A stretch of 64,000 nt of DNA from an uncultured Bacteroidota bacterium (lineage in GTDB: Bacteria > Bacteroidota > Bacteroidia > Flavobacteriales > TMED113): positions 1 to 64,000 of the forward strand of contig CABYOB010000003.1 in NCBI GenBank assembly GCA_902520385.1. The letters run 5' to 3'. The position numbers were made by a program, and so were the translations under genes. A model generated the notes under the pieces. The model had not been told where the DNA came from. It did not search any database and worked only from the letters and a program-made list of their open reading frames with translations. Shown one piece after another: positions 8,614 through 17,069 of the stretch (position 1 is its first letter; every line of letters begins with the position of its first letter).

Positions 8614-9829
8614 TATTAACAATTTTCATGATTCTTTTTAATGCACTGATAAACACAGACACCTCTTCTTCGGTGTTGTAGAAGCAAAGAGACGCTCTAA
8701 CAAAACCAGAAACACCTAAGGATTTGATGGCGGGTTGTGCACAAAGATGGCCCGTGCGAACACAAATGTTCATTTCATCCAACAAGCTTCCCACGTCATA
8801 ACTGTGAGTGCTTTTTATATTAAAGGAAAATATAGGAGAGTCCGGCTTTTTTGTCAACCCCATAACAACATTTTTGGCAGCCCCTAACTCTTCCCACATT
8901 TTTTCTTTTAACAAATCTTCTTGTTTCTGAATATTATTTAACCCTAAAGATAAAATATATTTGAGTGCGGCTCCCAAACCAATTACCCCCGCGATATTAA
9001 CTGTTCCCGCTTCAAATTTATAGGGTAATTTTCCCCAAGTGCTTTTGCTAAAAGAAACGAGATCAATCATGTTGCCCCCAAACATAAAGGGCTCCATTTT
9101 TAATAATAATTCTTTTTTACCATATAACACACCAACCCCAGTTGGACCAAAGCATTTGTGTCCAGAAAAAGAAAAAAAGTCACAATTTAAATCTTGTAAG
9201 TTAATGGGCTTATGGGAAACAGATTGTGCCCCGTCCACAAAAACTTTGATGTTTTGTTTTTGGGCTAAATTACAAATTTCTTTAATGTTATTTTCATGGC
9301 CTGTAATATTGGAGGTTTGTTGAACGGCTAAAAGCTTGACTTTTGAATTCATTTTATTTTTTAAATCCCAAATGTCAATTTTTCCGTTTTCACAACATTT
9401 GATGGTAACAATTTTCAATTTTAATTTATCACAAATCACTTGCCAGGGCACAATATTGGCGTGGTGTTCCATTTCGCCAATTAAAACTTCGTCACCAGCA
9501 GAAGAAACAGTGTTTAAAAAACCAAAAGCAACCATGTTAATTGACTGTGTGGTACCACTAGTAAAAATTATTTCCTCTTTTAATTGGGCATTTAAAAATT
9601 TTCTAACAACCCTTCTTGACTTTTCAAATTCAGTAGTGGCCCGATCAGCCAAAAAATACATTCCCCGCTGTATATTGCTATTATAATTAGAGTAAAAATC
9701 AGAGATGGTGTCTATAACAATTTTCGGTTTTTGTGTTGTGGCGGCGTTATCAAAATAAACTAAAGGCTGGTTGTTTCTTGTGCTGTTAAGAATTGGAAAG
9801 TCAAGCCTTATTTGGTTTAAATTAAACAT
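8603..9829 (-). CDS. sufS: SufS cysteine desulfurase
   Basis: A 408-residue PLP enzyme of class V aminotransferase fold, group II cysteine desulfurase. The PLP lysine lies in FSFSGHKCFGPTGVG, the Thr/His cofactor region in SGTTQSIN and EMEHHANIVPW, and the catalytic Cys in RTGHLCAQP. It takes sulfur from cysteine as a persulfide and hands it to SufE, whose gene overlaps the 3' end. The 5' end overlaps sufD by 8 bases. Confidence 0.95.
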   Translation of the reverse strand: MFNLNQIRLDFPILNSTRNNQPLVYFDNAATTQKPKIVIDTISDFYSNYNSNIQRGMYFLADRATTEFEKSRRVVRKFLNAQLKEEIIFTSGTTQSINMVAFGFLNTVSSAGDEVLIGEMEHHANIVPWQVICDKLKLKIVTIKCCENGKIDIWDLKNKMNSKVKLLAVQQTSNITGHENNIKEICNLAQKQNIKVFVDGAQSVSHKPINLQDLNCDFFSFSGHKCFGPTGVGVLYGKKELLLKMEPFMFGGNMIDLVSFSKSTWGKLPYKFEAGTVNIAGVIGLGAALKYILSLGLNNIQKQEDLLKEKMWEELGAAKNVVMGLTKKPDSPIFSFNIKSTHSYDVGSLLDEMNICVRTGHLCAQPAIKSLGVSGFVRASLCFYNTEEEVSVFISALKRIMKIVNNGN

Positions 9830-11114
9830 TTGTATTATTTAAAAACAATTCGGAAACTTCTTTTTTAATCTCGGGATTTTCAATGTTGGATATTAGTTCG
9901 TTTAAAAAAGCCCCAATTAGTAATTGAACAGCCTCTTTCTTTTTAATTCCACGGGACCTTAAATAAAAAAGCATGTCTTCGTCGATAGCCCCGATTGTGC
10001 AACCATGAGAACAAACAACATCATCGGCAAATATTTCTAATTGTGGCTTTGCGTTCACATTAGCACTTTTAGAAATCATCAGGTTATTATTTTGTTGAAA
10101 CGCCTCAGTTTGCTGAGCCCCCTTTTCGACATAAATTTTTCCACAAAAAGCACCGGAAGAATTTTCGTCGTAAACAGATTTAAAAAACTGATTACTTTTA
10201 CAGCCCTCAACCAAATGTGATATTATTATGAAATTATCAAGATGGTCGGAGGATTCCATTAGCGACGTACCTAAAACATTAGAGTTGCTTCGAGTATCTA
10301 ACAGGTCAACCAGAATATTATTTCTAATCAACTTTCCTTTTTTAGAAAAAAAATGAAAATTACTTGAGCTATTTTTTTGTTGAACACAAAAAACACTATT
10401 AATTAAAGATGAATTAGTTAAATCATTTTGTGTGGTAAAAAAATCTAGTGAAGAACCCTCTAAACAGACAAACTCTGAAACCATATTAAACGCAGAGTCC
10501 CCCTTTCCAAAGTTTATTATTTCTTCATAAATTAACACCCTAGTGTTTTCCTCTATTAAACACAATAACCGATTTTGATTAAAAAATGCATTTTGGTTAG
10601 AGAATCCATGAATTATTTTTAAATGACCGTCACAATTATATGCATCTGTAACAGTTATCATGTAAGGAGAGTCGGTTAGGTGTGCATTTAATTCAACAAG
10701 TTTTGTGTTTTTTAAAAAACTAGAAAACCCTTCATACGTATCGTTGTTTATTGTATTAAAACCCTTCCCTAAACAATTTAGATATAAAGCATTCTGTTTG
10801 TTTTCTGAGTTAGTAAGTTTTTTTATTTTTATGCCTGTGGGCAACTTAGAAAGTTCTTCTTGAAACACACCGTCCATAAAAAAAACCAAATTTTTTTCGG
10901 GCAACTTATCAACCTTTTTTGATATAAGTTTTTTTAATTGTTCTTCGTTAGTCCCTATATTAAAGGGTTGTACTGCAATAGAATCGGGTATAAACTTTTT
11001 AATATTTGTATAATTCCAGTCTTCATTTTTAATACTAGGAAGAAAGTCCGTAATAAAACTAGACTCTTTCTCAACATTAAATTGTGGCGCCAAATTTTTT
11101 TTATATCCAGTCAT
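9822..11114 (-). CDS. sufD: SufD Fe-S cluster assembly scaffold subunit
   Basis: A protein of about 430 residues of the SufB/SufD beta-helix family. The conserved C-terminal part includes QTEAFQQNNNLMIS, KPQLEIFADDVVCSHGCTIG and FYLRSRGI, the last with the family SRG motif. I chose the ATG at 11114, which overlaps the sufC stop by 14 bases; an upstream TTG at 11153 would run deep into sufC. With SufB and SufC it forms the SufBC2D scaffold. Confidence 0.93.
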   Translation of the reverse strand: MTGYKKNLAPQFNVEKESSFITDFLPSIKNEDWNYTNIKKFIPDSIAVQPFNIGTNEEQLKKLISKKVDKLPEKNLVFFMDGVFQEELSKLPTGIKIKKLTNSENKQNALYLNCLGKGFNTINNDTYEGFSSFLKNTKLVELNAHLTDSPYMITVTDAYNCDGHLKIIHGFSNQNAFFNQNRLLCLIEENTRVLIYEEIINFGKGDSAFNMVSEFVCLEGSSLDFFTTQNDLTNSSLINSVFCVQQKNSSSNFHFFSKKGKLIRNNILVDLLDTRSNSNVLGTSLMESSDHLDNFIIISHLVEGCKSNQFFKSVYDENSSGAFCGKIYVEKGAQQTEAFQQNNNLMISKSANVNAKPQLEIFADDVVCSHGCTIGAIDEDMLFYLRSRGIKKKEAVQLLIGAFLNELISNIENPEIKKEVSELFLNNTNV

Positions 11115-11838
11115 ATCCCTTTTCTTCAAGCATTTTGGCAATATCTGAACCACCAGATTTTATAATTTTCCCCTCATTTAATACGTGTACAAAATCCGGC
11201 TGAATATGGTCTAAGAGGCGCTGATAATGAGTGATTATTATAAAAGAAGAATTATTGTTTCGCAAGCTATTAACTCCCTTTGCAACAATTTTCAATGCAT
11301 CAATATCTAATCCTGAATCAGTTTCATCTAAAATTGAAAGCTGGGGCTGAAGCATTAACATTTGGAATATTTCGGCTCGTTTTTTTTCACCACCTGAAAA
11401 CCCAACATTCACAGATCTTTTTATAAAATCTAAATCTATTTTTAAAATTTCCGCATTTTTTTTTATTTTCTCAAGTATTTCCTTTGCCGAAAAAGGCTTT
11501 TCATTTAAAGCTTTTTGTTTTTGATTTAAAGCGGTTTTGATAAAGTTGTTTAATGAAATACCAGGTATTTCTACTGGATATTGGAAAGAAAGAAATAAAC
11601 CCATGGACGATCTTTCTTCAGGCTCAAGGTCTGTTAAACTTTTCCCATTAAATGTGATTTCGCCACTGGTTATCATATATTTTGGATCGCCCGCAACAAT
11701 AGACGCAAGTGTACTTTTACCCGATCCATTGGGGCCCATTATTGCATGAACCTCCCCCTTATTAATCTCCAGGTTCAATCCCTTGAGGATTGAAATATTA
11801 CTTTCTGTACTAACGTGTAAGTTTTTTATTTTTAGCAT
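11101..11838 (-). CDS. sufC: SufC Fe-S assembly ATPase
   Basis: An ABC-type ATPase that powers SufBCD. Walker A is GPNGSGKST, the ABC signature is VGFSGGEKKR, and Walker B is LSILDETDSGLD followed by the switch His in ITHYQR. I chose the ATG at 11838 (MLKIKNLHV), which matches where family members start. A TTG start at 11856 would add six residues and overlap sufB. Confidence 0.94.
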   Translation of the reverse strand: MLKIKNLHVSTESNISILKGLNLEINKGEVHAIMGPNGSGKSTLASIVAGDPKYMITSGEITFNGKSLTDLEPEERSSMGLFLSFQYPVEIPGISLNNFIKTALNQKQKALNEKPFSAKEILEKIKKNAEILKIDLDFIKRSVNVGFSGGEKKRAEIFQMLMLQPQLSILDETDSGLDIDALKIVAKGVNSLRNNNSSFIIITHYQRLLDHIQPDFVHVLNEGKIIKSGGSDIAKMLEEKGYDWI

Positions 11839-11848
11839 AAGTTTATAT

Positions 11849-13291
11849 TTATCCAACGCTTCCTTCTAGCGAAATTTCTAATAATTTTTGAGCCTCAACG
11901 GCAAACTCCATGGGGAGTTTTTTTAATACATCTTTACAATAACCATTTACAATTAATCCAATTGCCTCTTCTTCCGGAATCCCCCTTTGTTTACAATAAA
12001 ATAATTGATCGTCACTTATTTTAGAGGTTGTTGCCTCATGTTCTACAATTGAACTTTTGTTACTTGATTCAATATATGGAAATGTATGGGCCCCGCAGGT
12101 TTGCCCTAACAATAATGAGTCACATTGAGAAAAATTACGGGCGTTGTCAGCAGATTTAGAAATTTTCACTAACCCCCTGTAACTCCCGTTACTTTTTCCA
12201 GCACAAACCCCTTTACTTATGATGGTGCTTTTTGTGTTTTTTCCTAAATGAATCATTTTGGTTCCAGTGTCAGCTTGTTGAAAATTATTTGTTACGGCAA
12301 CAGAAAAAAATTCACCAACAGAGTTGTTTCCTTTTAAAACACAAGAAGGGTATTTCCATGTGATGGCTGATCCTGTTTCAATTTGGGTCCAGGAAATTTT
12401 GGCACTATCCAAACAAATTCCACGCTTAGTTACAAAGTTATAGACGCCCCCAACTCCATTTTCATCTCCAGGAAACCAGTTTTGAACTGTGGAATATTTT
12501 ATTTCAGAACTTTTCATCGCAACAAGCTCCACAACGGCAGCGTGAAGTTGATTTTCATCTCTCATGGGGGCGGTACAACCCTCAAGATAGCTTACGTAGC
12601 TATCCTCTTCAGCCACTATAAGTGTTCTCTCAAACTGTCCTGTGCCCGCCTCATTGATGCGAAAGTAGGTAGAGAGCTCCATTGGACACCTCACCCCTTT
12701 TGGTATGAAACAAAATGAACCGTCTGTAAAAACAGCTGCATTTAAAGCAGAAAAATAATTATCTGTATAAGGAACAACTGACCCCAGGTGCTTTTTTACT
12801 AATTCAGAATGGTTTTCTATTGCTTCTGACATAGAGCAAAAAATGATACCAAGTTTTTTTAAGGTGTCTTGGAAGGTTGTGGCAACAGACACGCTATCCA
12901 CAACAACATCAATAGCTACGCCCGCAATTTTTTTTTGTTCATCTATAGAAATGCCAAGTTTGTTGAATGTTTTTAATAACTCTGGATCGACTTCATCCAA
13001 TGAGTTGTATTTAGGTTTTTTTGGCGCCGAATAATAAATTATTTTTTGCAAATCAATAGGTTTTATTTTTAGGTTTGCCCAATTGGGGGGTGTCATTTTT
13101 TGAAGTGCACTATAAGCCTTCATTCTATAATCAAGCATCCATGAAGGCTCATTTCTTTTAGCAGATATTAATTTGATGGTGTTTTCATTTAAACCAGGCT
13201 CAAATTTTTCAGATTCTATTTTTGTTACAAATCCGTATTGGTATTTGTTTTTTGTTATTTCTTTAAGGGTTTTATTTTTTTCTGTTGCCAT
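11849..13291 (-). CDS. sufB: SufB Fe-S cluster assembly scaffold subunit
   Basis: A 480-residue SufB, the scaffold on which the cluster is built. Recognisable segments are FIPKGVRCPMELSTYFRIN, EDSYVSYLEGCTAPM, GICLDSAKISWTQIETGSA, CDSLLLG and VEHEATTSKISDDQLFYCK. The usual Bacteroidota extension upstream of the core is present. It lies 9 bases downstream of sufA and just upstream of sufC in the leftward SUF operon. Confidence 0.96.
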   Translation of the reverse strand: MATEKNKTLKEITKNKYQYGFVTKIESEKFEPGLNENTIKLISAKRNEPSWMLDYRMKAYSALQKMTPPNWANLKIKPIDLQKIIYYSAPKKPKYNSLDEVDPELLKTFNKLGISIDEQKKIAGVAIDVVVDSVSVATTFQDTLKKLGIIFCSMSEAIENHSELVKKHLGSVVPYTDNYFSALNAAVFTDGSFCFIPKGVRCPMELSTYFRINEAGTGQFERTLIVAEEDSYVSYLEGCTAPMRDENQLHAAVVELVAMKSSEIKYSTVQNWFPGDENGVGGVYNFVTKRGICLDSAKISWTQIETGSAITWKYPSCVLKGNNSVGEFFSVAVTNNFQQADTGTKMIHLGKNTKSTIISKGVCAGKSNGSYRGLVKISKSADNARNFSQCDSLLLGQTCGAHTFPYIESSNKSSIVEHEATTSKISDDQLFYCKQRGIPEEEAIGLIVNGYCKDVLKKLPMEFAVEAQKLLEISLEGSVG

Positions 13292-13300
13292 TTGTATAAT

Positions 13301-13627
13301 TTAAATTGAAAAACTTTCTCCGCATCCGCAGGTTCTGTTTGCATTAGGGTTTTCAAAAACAAACCCCCTTCCGTTTAAGCCGCCGAAATAATTTAATTTT
13401 GTTCCAACTAAGTATAAAAAACTTTTTTTATCAATTACAACACTTATACCATTACTTTCAACTAATTTGTCAGACTCTTGTTTTTTTTCATCAAAATTTA
13501 ATTTGTATGATAATCCTGAGCACCCACCTGTTTCAACACCAATTCTAACATAACAAGTATGATCGAAATTATCATCTTTCATTAATGATAAAAGCTTTTT
13601 TTTTGCAACTTCTGTAATTTCAAACAT
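13301..13627 (-). CDS. sufA: SufA/HesB-type Fe-S carrier protein
   Basis: A 108-residue A-type carrier with the three ligand cysteines in family positions: Cys36 in ETGGCSGLSY, and Cys100 and Cys102 in the terminal RTCGCGESF. It is the first gene of the SUF operon, directly behind a strong -33/-7 promoter. The predicted 5' leader is only about 16 bases. Confidence 0.94.
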   Translation of the reverse strand: MFEITEVAKKKLLSLMKDDNFDHTCYVRIGVETGGCSGLSYKLNFDEKKQESDKLVESNGISVVIDKKSFLYLVGTKLNYFGGLNGRGFVFENPNANRTCGCGESFSI

Positions 13628-13649
13628 TGATTGTGTATTAAATTTTTAT

Positions 13650-13678
13650 CAAATATACCAAAGAAAAAACAAAAACAA
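13650..13678 (-). promoter_or_regulatory. Promoter of the SUF operon
   Basis: On the minus strand a -33 TTG (13676-13678) is separated by 18 bases from a perfect -7 box TATATTTG (13650-13657), 22 bases before the sufA ATG. This matches the Bacteroidota sigma-ABfr consensus and should drive sufABCDSET and the DUF2480 gene. Confidence 0.7.
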
Positions 13679-13718
13679 TTCATTAATTTTAACAAAGAAT
13701 TATATTAATTCGTAGTGT

Positions 13719-14786
13719 ATGAAGAAAGAAAAAAAGCGTACTAGTATTTCGAGTATAGGGGAGTTTGGGTTAATAGAAAGATTACAAAAAAAAATAATAC
13801 AAAACAACCCCCAAACAATTCAGGGCATTGGAGATGACAGCGCTGTAATTAAATCACCAAAAGATCAAGAAATATTAATTAGCACAGATGTGTTGTTTGA
13901 AGGAATCCATTTTGATACTACATACATGTCTTTATCTCATATTGGATATAAGTCTGTTATTGTTAATTTGTCTGATTTATATGCTATGAACGCTATGCCA
14001 TCTCAAATTACTATTAGTTTGGGCATTTCTAGTAAATATTGTGTTGAGGATATTGAGTCTTTATATGAAGGAATTAACAGGGCTGCCAAAAATTACAAGG
14101 TAAATGTTGTTGGGGGGGATATAAGCGGGTCTTATGCGGGCTTGGTGATTAATGTAACGGTGGTTGGTTTCCAGAAAAAAAATCAAATTCTTTATAGAAA
14201 TGGTGCAAAAAAAGGAGATCTAATTGTAGTTTCAGGAGATCTTGGCTCTTCCTTTTTAGGATTAAAAATCTTGCAAAGAGAAAAAGAGGTGTTAACAGAA
14301 CACAAGATCCCTAAATTAGCAATAAACGAAATAGAGCATAAGCTAGGTGAGTATAAGTATTTAATTCAAAGACAAGTTAAGCCTGAGGCTAAGCGAGAAG
14401 TTATTAACTATTTAAAAGAAAAAAATATTAAACCAACATCTATGATTGATGTTTCAGATGGACTGTGTTCGGACTTAAATCACATTTCAAAAGCCTCTGG
14501 ATTAGGATACAATATAATGGAGTCAAAAATACCTATTCATCAACAAACTAAAAACGCATCACTTGATTTTAATATAGACCCTATTGCAGCAGCCCTGTAT
14601 GGTGGGGAGGATTATGAATTACTATTTACAATTCCCCCTCAACAAAAAAAATTAATTAATCAAGCAGACGGATTGTCAATAATAGGTAAGTTAACGGATT
14701 TTAAATATAAACAAACAATTACAAAGCTACAAGGGGGGGTTGTGTCAATTAATAGTCAGGGCTGGGATCATTTTAAAAACACCTAA
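13719..14786 (+). CDS. thiL: Thiamine-monophosphate kinase
   Basis: A 355-residue PurM-like kinase that phosphorylates thiamine monophosphate to the active diphosphate. Hallmarks are IGEFGLIERL, GIGDDSAVI, the metal/substrate loops ISTDVLFEGIHF and VNLSDLYAMNA, and VVGGDISGS. It is divergent from sufA and convergent with the M24 peptidase, ending one base before it. No thiamine (TPP) riboswitch is seen in the short leader. Confidence 0.94.
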   Translation: MKKEKKRTSISSIGEFGLIERLQKKIIQNNPQTIQGIGDDSAVIKSPKDQEILISTDVLFEGIHFDTTYMSLSHIGYKSVIVNLSDLYAMNAMPSQITISLGISSKYCVEDIESLYEGINRAAKNYKVNVVGGDISGSYAGLVINVTVVGFQKKNQILYRNGAKKGDLIVVSGDLGSSFLGLKILQREKEVLTEHKIPKLAINEIEHKLGEYKYLIQRQVKPEAKREVINYLKEKNIKPTSMIDVSDGLCSDLNHISKASGLGYNIMESKIPIHQQTKNASLDFNIDPIAAALYGGEDYELLFTIPPQQKKLINQADGLSIIGKLTDFKYKQTITKLQGGVVSINSQGWDHFKNT

Positions 14787-16061
14787 TCATCCGTTCATAA
14801 CCTCTTCTATTTCTTCGGGATCAATTAATATATTATCCATTAGGTCAATTACCGCATTGTCTGAAATAAGAATATCGTTTTCCAGTCGAACACCTAAGTT
14901 TTCTTCTGGTATATATATACCAGGTTCACAGGTTAGCACCATGCCCTTTTTCAAAGGAGAGTTGGCGTCGGAAACATCATGAACATCTAAGCCAAGGTGG
15001 TGTGAAGTACCGTGCATAAAATATTTTTTATAGGCAGGGATACTACCCTGGCTTTTTATGTCTTTTATTGATATGAGATTTAGGTTCACAAGCTCTTCTT
15101 CTACCAAGCCGCCTACCTCTTTTTCATAATCATGTAAAAAAACACCAGGGCCTAAAATTTGTTTAGCTCCTCGCATTATTTTTAACACAGAGCTGTAAAC
15201 TTTTTTCTGCCTAGCTGTAAATTTGCCATTTACAGGAACGCACCTTGTCAAGTCAGAGGCATAATTATTGTATTCCGCCCCAAAATCCATAAGAACAACA
15301 TCACCGTTTTTCAGATCTCTGCTGTTATCTGTATAGTGAAGAATACATGCGTTTTTTCCAGAAGCAATTATGGGCTCATAAGCAAACCCCCTGGATTGAT
15401 TATTGATGAACTCATGAATTAATTCAGCCTGAATATTATATTCATTTATGTTAGGTTTGATAAAATGTAAAATTCTATCAAAACCTCTTTTGGTAATCTC
15501 GCAAGCCCTCTTAATCATGTCAATTTCTTCGGGTTCTTTAATTGATCTTATTTGATGCATTATTGGGGCGGATTTGTCAATTTTAATATTAGGGAAAAGG
15601 AATTTTAGTTTATTACCAAGCCTAACGTTTCTACTTTCTACTATAACTTTTGCCCTTGGGTGTTCATTAGTGCTTAAGTACAAAGTATTAACCTCGGTCA
15701 TCAAATCATTTAAAACACGATCATAATCATCAAGCCATAAAACAGTTTTTATTCCAGATTTTTTCTGTGCCTCTTTTATAGTTAGTTTATGCCCCTCCCA
15801 AACCTTAATAGTTTCGTTAGTTTTTTTTATGAATAAAATTTCTTTTAAAAATTGATCTTTCGCGTCAGGAAAAATAACTAAACAACTATCCTCTTGGTCA
15901 ATGCCACTTAAATAAAACAAATCATTATTTTGTCTAAATGGCATAAGCCCATCTGCATTGGTGGGCATTTGGTCGTTTGAATGAAAAATAGCCAAGCCAC
16001 CAGGTTTAATTTTTTCAGAAAACTTCCGTCTATTTTTTTTAAATAATTTGTCGTTTAGCAT
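14787..16061 (-). CDS. pepP: M24B Xaa-Pro aminopeptidase family protein
   Basis: A 424-residue aminopeptidase P-like metalloenzyme. The N-terminal creatinase-like domain contains FRQNNDLFYLSGI. The C-terminal pita-bread domain supplies the di-metal ligands: two Asp in LMDFGAEYNNYASDLTR, His in GTSHHLGLDVHD, Glu in TCEPGIYIPEE and Glu in RLENDIL. It should remove N-terminal residues that precede proline. No signal peptide is seen, so it is cytosolic. Confidence 0.92.
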   Translation of the reverse strand: MLNDKLFKKNRRKFSEKIKPGGLAIFHSNDQMPTNADGLMPFRQNNDLFYLSGIDQEDSCLVIFPDAKDQFLKEILFIKKTNETIKVWEGHKLTIKEAQKKSGIKTVLWLDDYDRVLNDLMTEVNTLYLSTNEHPRAKVIVESRNVRLGNKLKFLFPNIKIDKSAPIMHQIRSIKEPEEIDMIKRACEITKRGFDRILHFIKPNINEYNIQAELIHEFINNQSRGFAYEPIIASGKNACILHYTDNSRDLKNGDVVLMDFGAEYNNYASDLTRCVPVNGKFTARQKKVYSSVLKIMRGAKQILGPGVFLHDYEKEVGGLVEEELVNLNLISIKDIKSQGSIPAYKKYFMHGTSHHLGLDVHDVSDANSPLKKGMVLTCEPGIYIPEENLGVRLENDILISDNAVIDLMDNILIDPEEIEEVMNG

Positions 16062-16124
16062 AGTCTATGTTTTTGTTTTTTAAAGATAAGTATTTATTAA
16101 ATCAAATTACTAATTGAAAAATTG

Positions 16125-16154
16125 TTGTTTTATTACTATTCTGTGCTACTTTTG
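16125..16154 (+). promoter_or_regulatory. Promoter of sdhC
   Basis: A -33 TTG at 16125-16127 lies 19 bases before a perfect -7 box TACTTTTG (16147-16154). The sdhC ATG follows 21 bases later. The spacing agrees with the Bacteroidota consensus. Confidence 0.7.
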
Positions 16155-16175
16155 TAAAGTAAATACGTACTAATT

Positions 16176-16841
16176 ATGTTTAACTCTTCAATTGGGAGAA
16201 AATTAATAATGGCACTTTCGGGTGTGTTTTTAATTGTTTTTTTAACACAACATCTAGTGATAAACCTCACCTCGTTAATTCCAGACAACGGAAAGGTTTT
16301 TAATTTCATTTCTCATTTTATGGGTAACAACCCTGTGGTTCAATTTATTTTGCAGCCCATCCTAATTTTAGGAGTCATGATTCATTTTATAATGGGGATG
16401 TACCTTGAGGTTTTAAATCGACGATCTCGACAAACTTCGTATGTTGTGTATTCTGGCAAGAGTGGTGCTAGCTGGGCGTCAAGAAACATGATAATTTCAG
16501 GTCTAGTTATTTTATCGTTTTTGATTATGCATTTTTATGATTTTTGGGTGCCTGAAATGGTATATAAATATGTAGAGTTTAACCCATTGGATGAAAATAG
16601 ATATTTTCATGAATTACAAGAAAAATTTTATAAAGGAGGAGTTGTTAAGCTTTTTTTGTATTGCGTTTCATTTGTTTTATTGGGGCTTCATTTGTCACAT
16701 GGGTTTTCGTCATCACTACAATCAATGGGGATTACAAGGGGGCCAATTAAAATAGCAACTAAATTTTTTGCAATTATAGTTCCAGCTGGATTTATAATAA
16801 TCGCCTCTTTTCACTATTTTATAACCACAATAAATCACTAA
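16176..16841 (+). CDS. sdhC: Succinate dehydrogenase cytochrome b558 subunit
   Basis: A 221-residue membrane subunit of complex II with about five hydrophobic helices. Candidate heme-ligand histidines sit in helices: LTQHLVINL, GVMIHFIMGMYLE, FLIMHFYDFW and GLHLSHGFSSSLQSMG. The single-subunit di-heme anchor is the usual Bacteroidota arrangement, consistent with no sdhD. Its last nine codons are also the beginning of a 127-bp tandem duplication that fills the gap before sdhA. Confidence 0.94.
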   Translation: MFNSSIGRKLIMALSGVFLIVFLTQHLVINLTSLIPDNGKVFNFISHFMGNNPVVQFILQPILILGVMIHFIMGMYLEVLNRRSRQTSYVVYSGKSGASWASRNMIISGLVILSFLIMHFYDFWVPEMVYKYVEFNPLDENRYFHELQEKFYKGGVVKLFLYCVSFVLLGLHLSHGFSSSLQSMGITRGPIKIATKFFAIIVPAGFIIIASFHYFITTINH

Positions 16842-16850
16842 AAGAGCTAA

Positions 16851-16890
16851 GGTAGACAAAAAAAGACATAAGTGGACATTAGTGGACAAA
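16851..16890 (+). promoter_or_regulatory. Iteron block 1 (four TRGACA-like units, 10-bp period)
   Basis: Hexamers TAGACA, AAGACA, TGGACA and TGGACA begin at 16853, 16863, 16873 and 16883, exactly one helical turn apart. They are placed upstream of a -7 box at 16917-16924. I infer an operator for a DNA-binding protein; the HTH domain fused to SdhA is the obvious candidate. Confidence 0.6.
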
Positions 16891-16977
16891 ATAATGCGTA
16901 TCTAATCAAATTTCACTATATTTGGCTTAAATATAGACAAATATTTTATAACCACAATAAATCACTAAAAGAGATAA

Positions 16978-17017
16978 GGTAGACAAAAAAAGACATAAGT
17001 GGACATTAGTGGACAAA
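16978..17017 (+). promoter_or_regulatory. Iteron block 2 (four TRGACA-like units, 10-bp period)
   Basis: The second copy of the iteron array, with hexamers at 16980, 16990, 17000 and 17010. Two further hexamers, TAGACA at 17061 and TGGACA at 17071, are again 10 bp apart and overlap the sdhA start codon. The block lies about 30-65 bases upstream of the -7 box nearest sdhA. Confidence 0.6.
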
Positions 17018-17043
17018 ATAATGCGTATCTAATCAAATTTCAC

Positions 17044-17051
17044 TATATTTG
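17044..17051 (+). promoter_or_regulatory. -7 box of sdhA, proximal copy
   Basis: A perfect TATATTTG, duplicated at 16917-16924 by the tandem repeat. Transcription from this copy would give a leader of about 12 bases before the sdhA ATG at 17070. No clear -33 TTTG is found at the usual distance, which fits a promoter that needs an activator or is regulated. Confidence 0.55.
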
Positions 17052-17069
17052 GCTTAAATATAGACAAAA

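Larger units (their letters stand above)
16815..17068 (+). repeat. 127-bp perfect-offset tandem duplication between sdhC and sdhA
   Basis: Copy 1 is 16815-16941 and copy 2 is 16942-17068. The copies differ at one base only (C at 16847, A at 16974). Each copy carries the end of the sdhC coding sequence, four 10-bp-spaced TRGACA elements, and a TATATTTG -7 box. The near identity suggests a recent duplication or active maintenance. Confidence 0.97.

Noticed and set aside
13690..13718. TPP riboswitch before thiL
   Set aside because: The gap to sufA is under 100 bases, AT-rich, and shows no THI-box stems.
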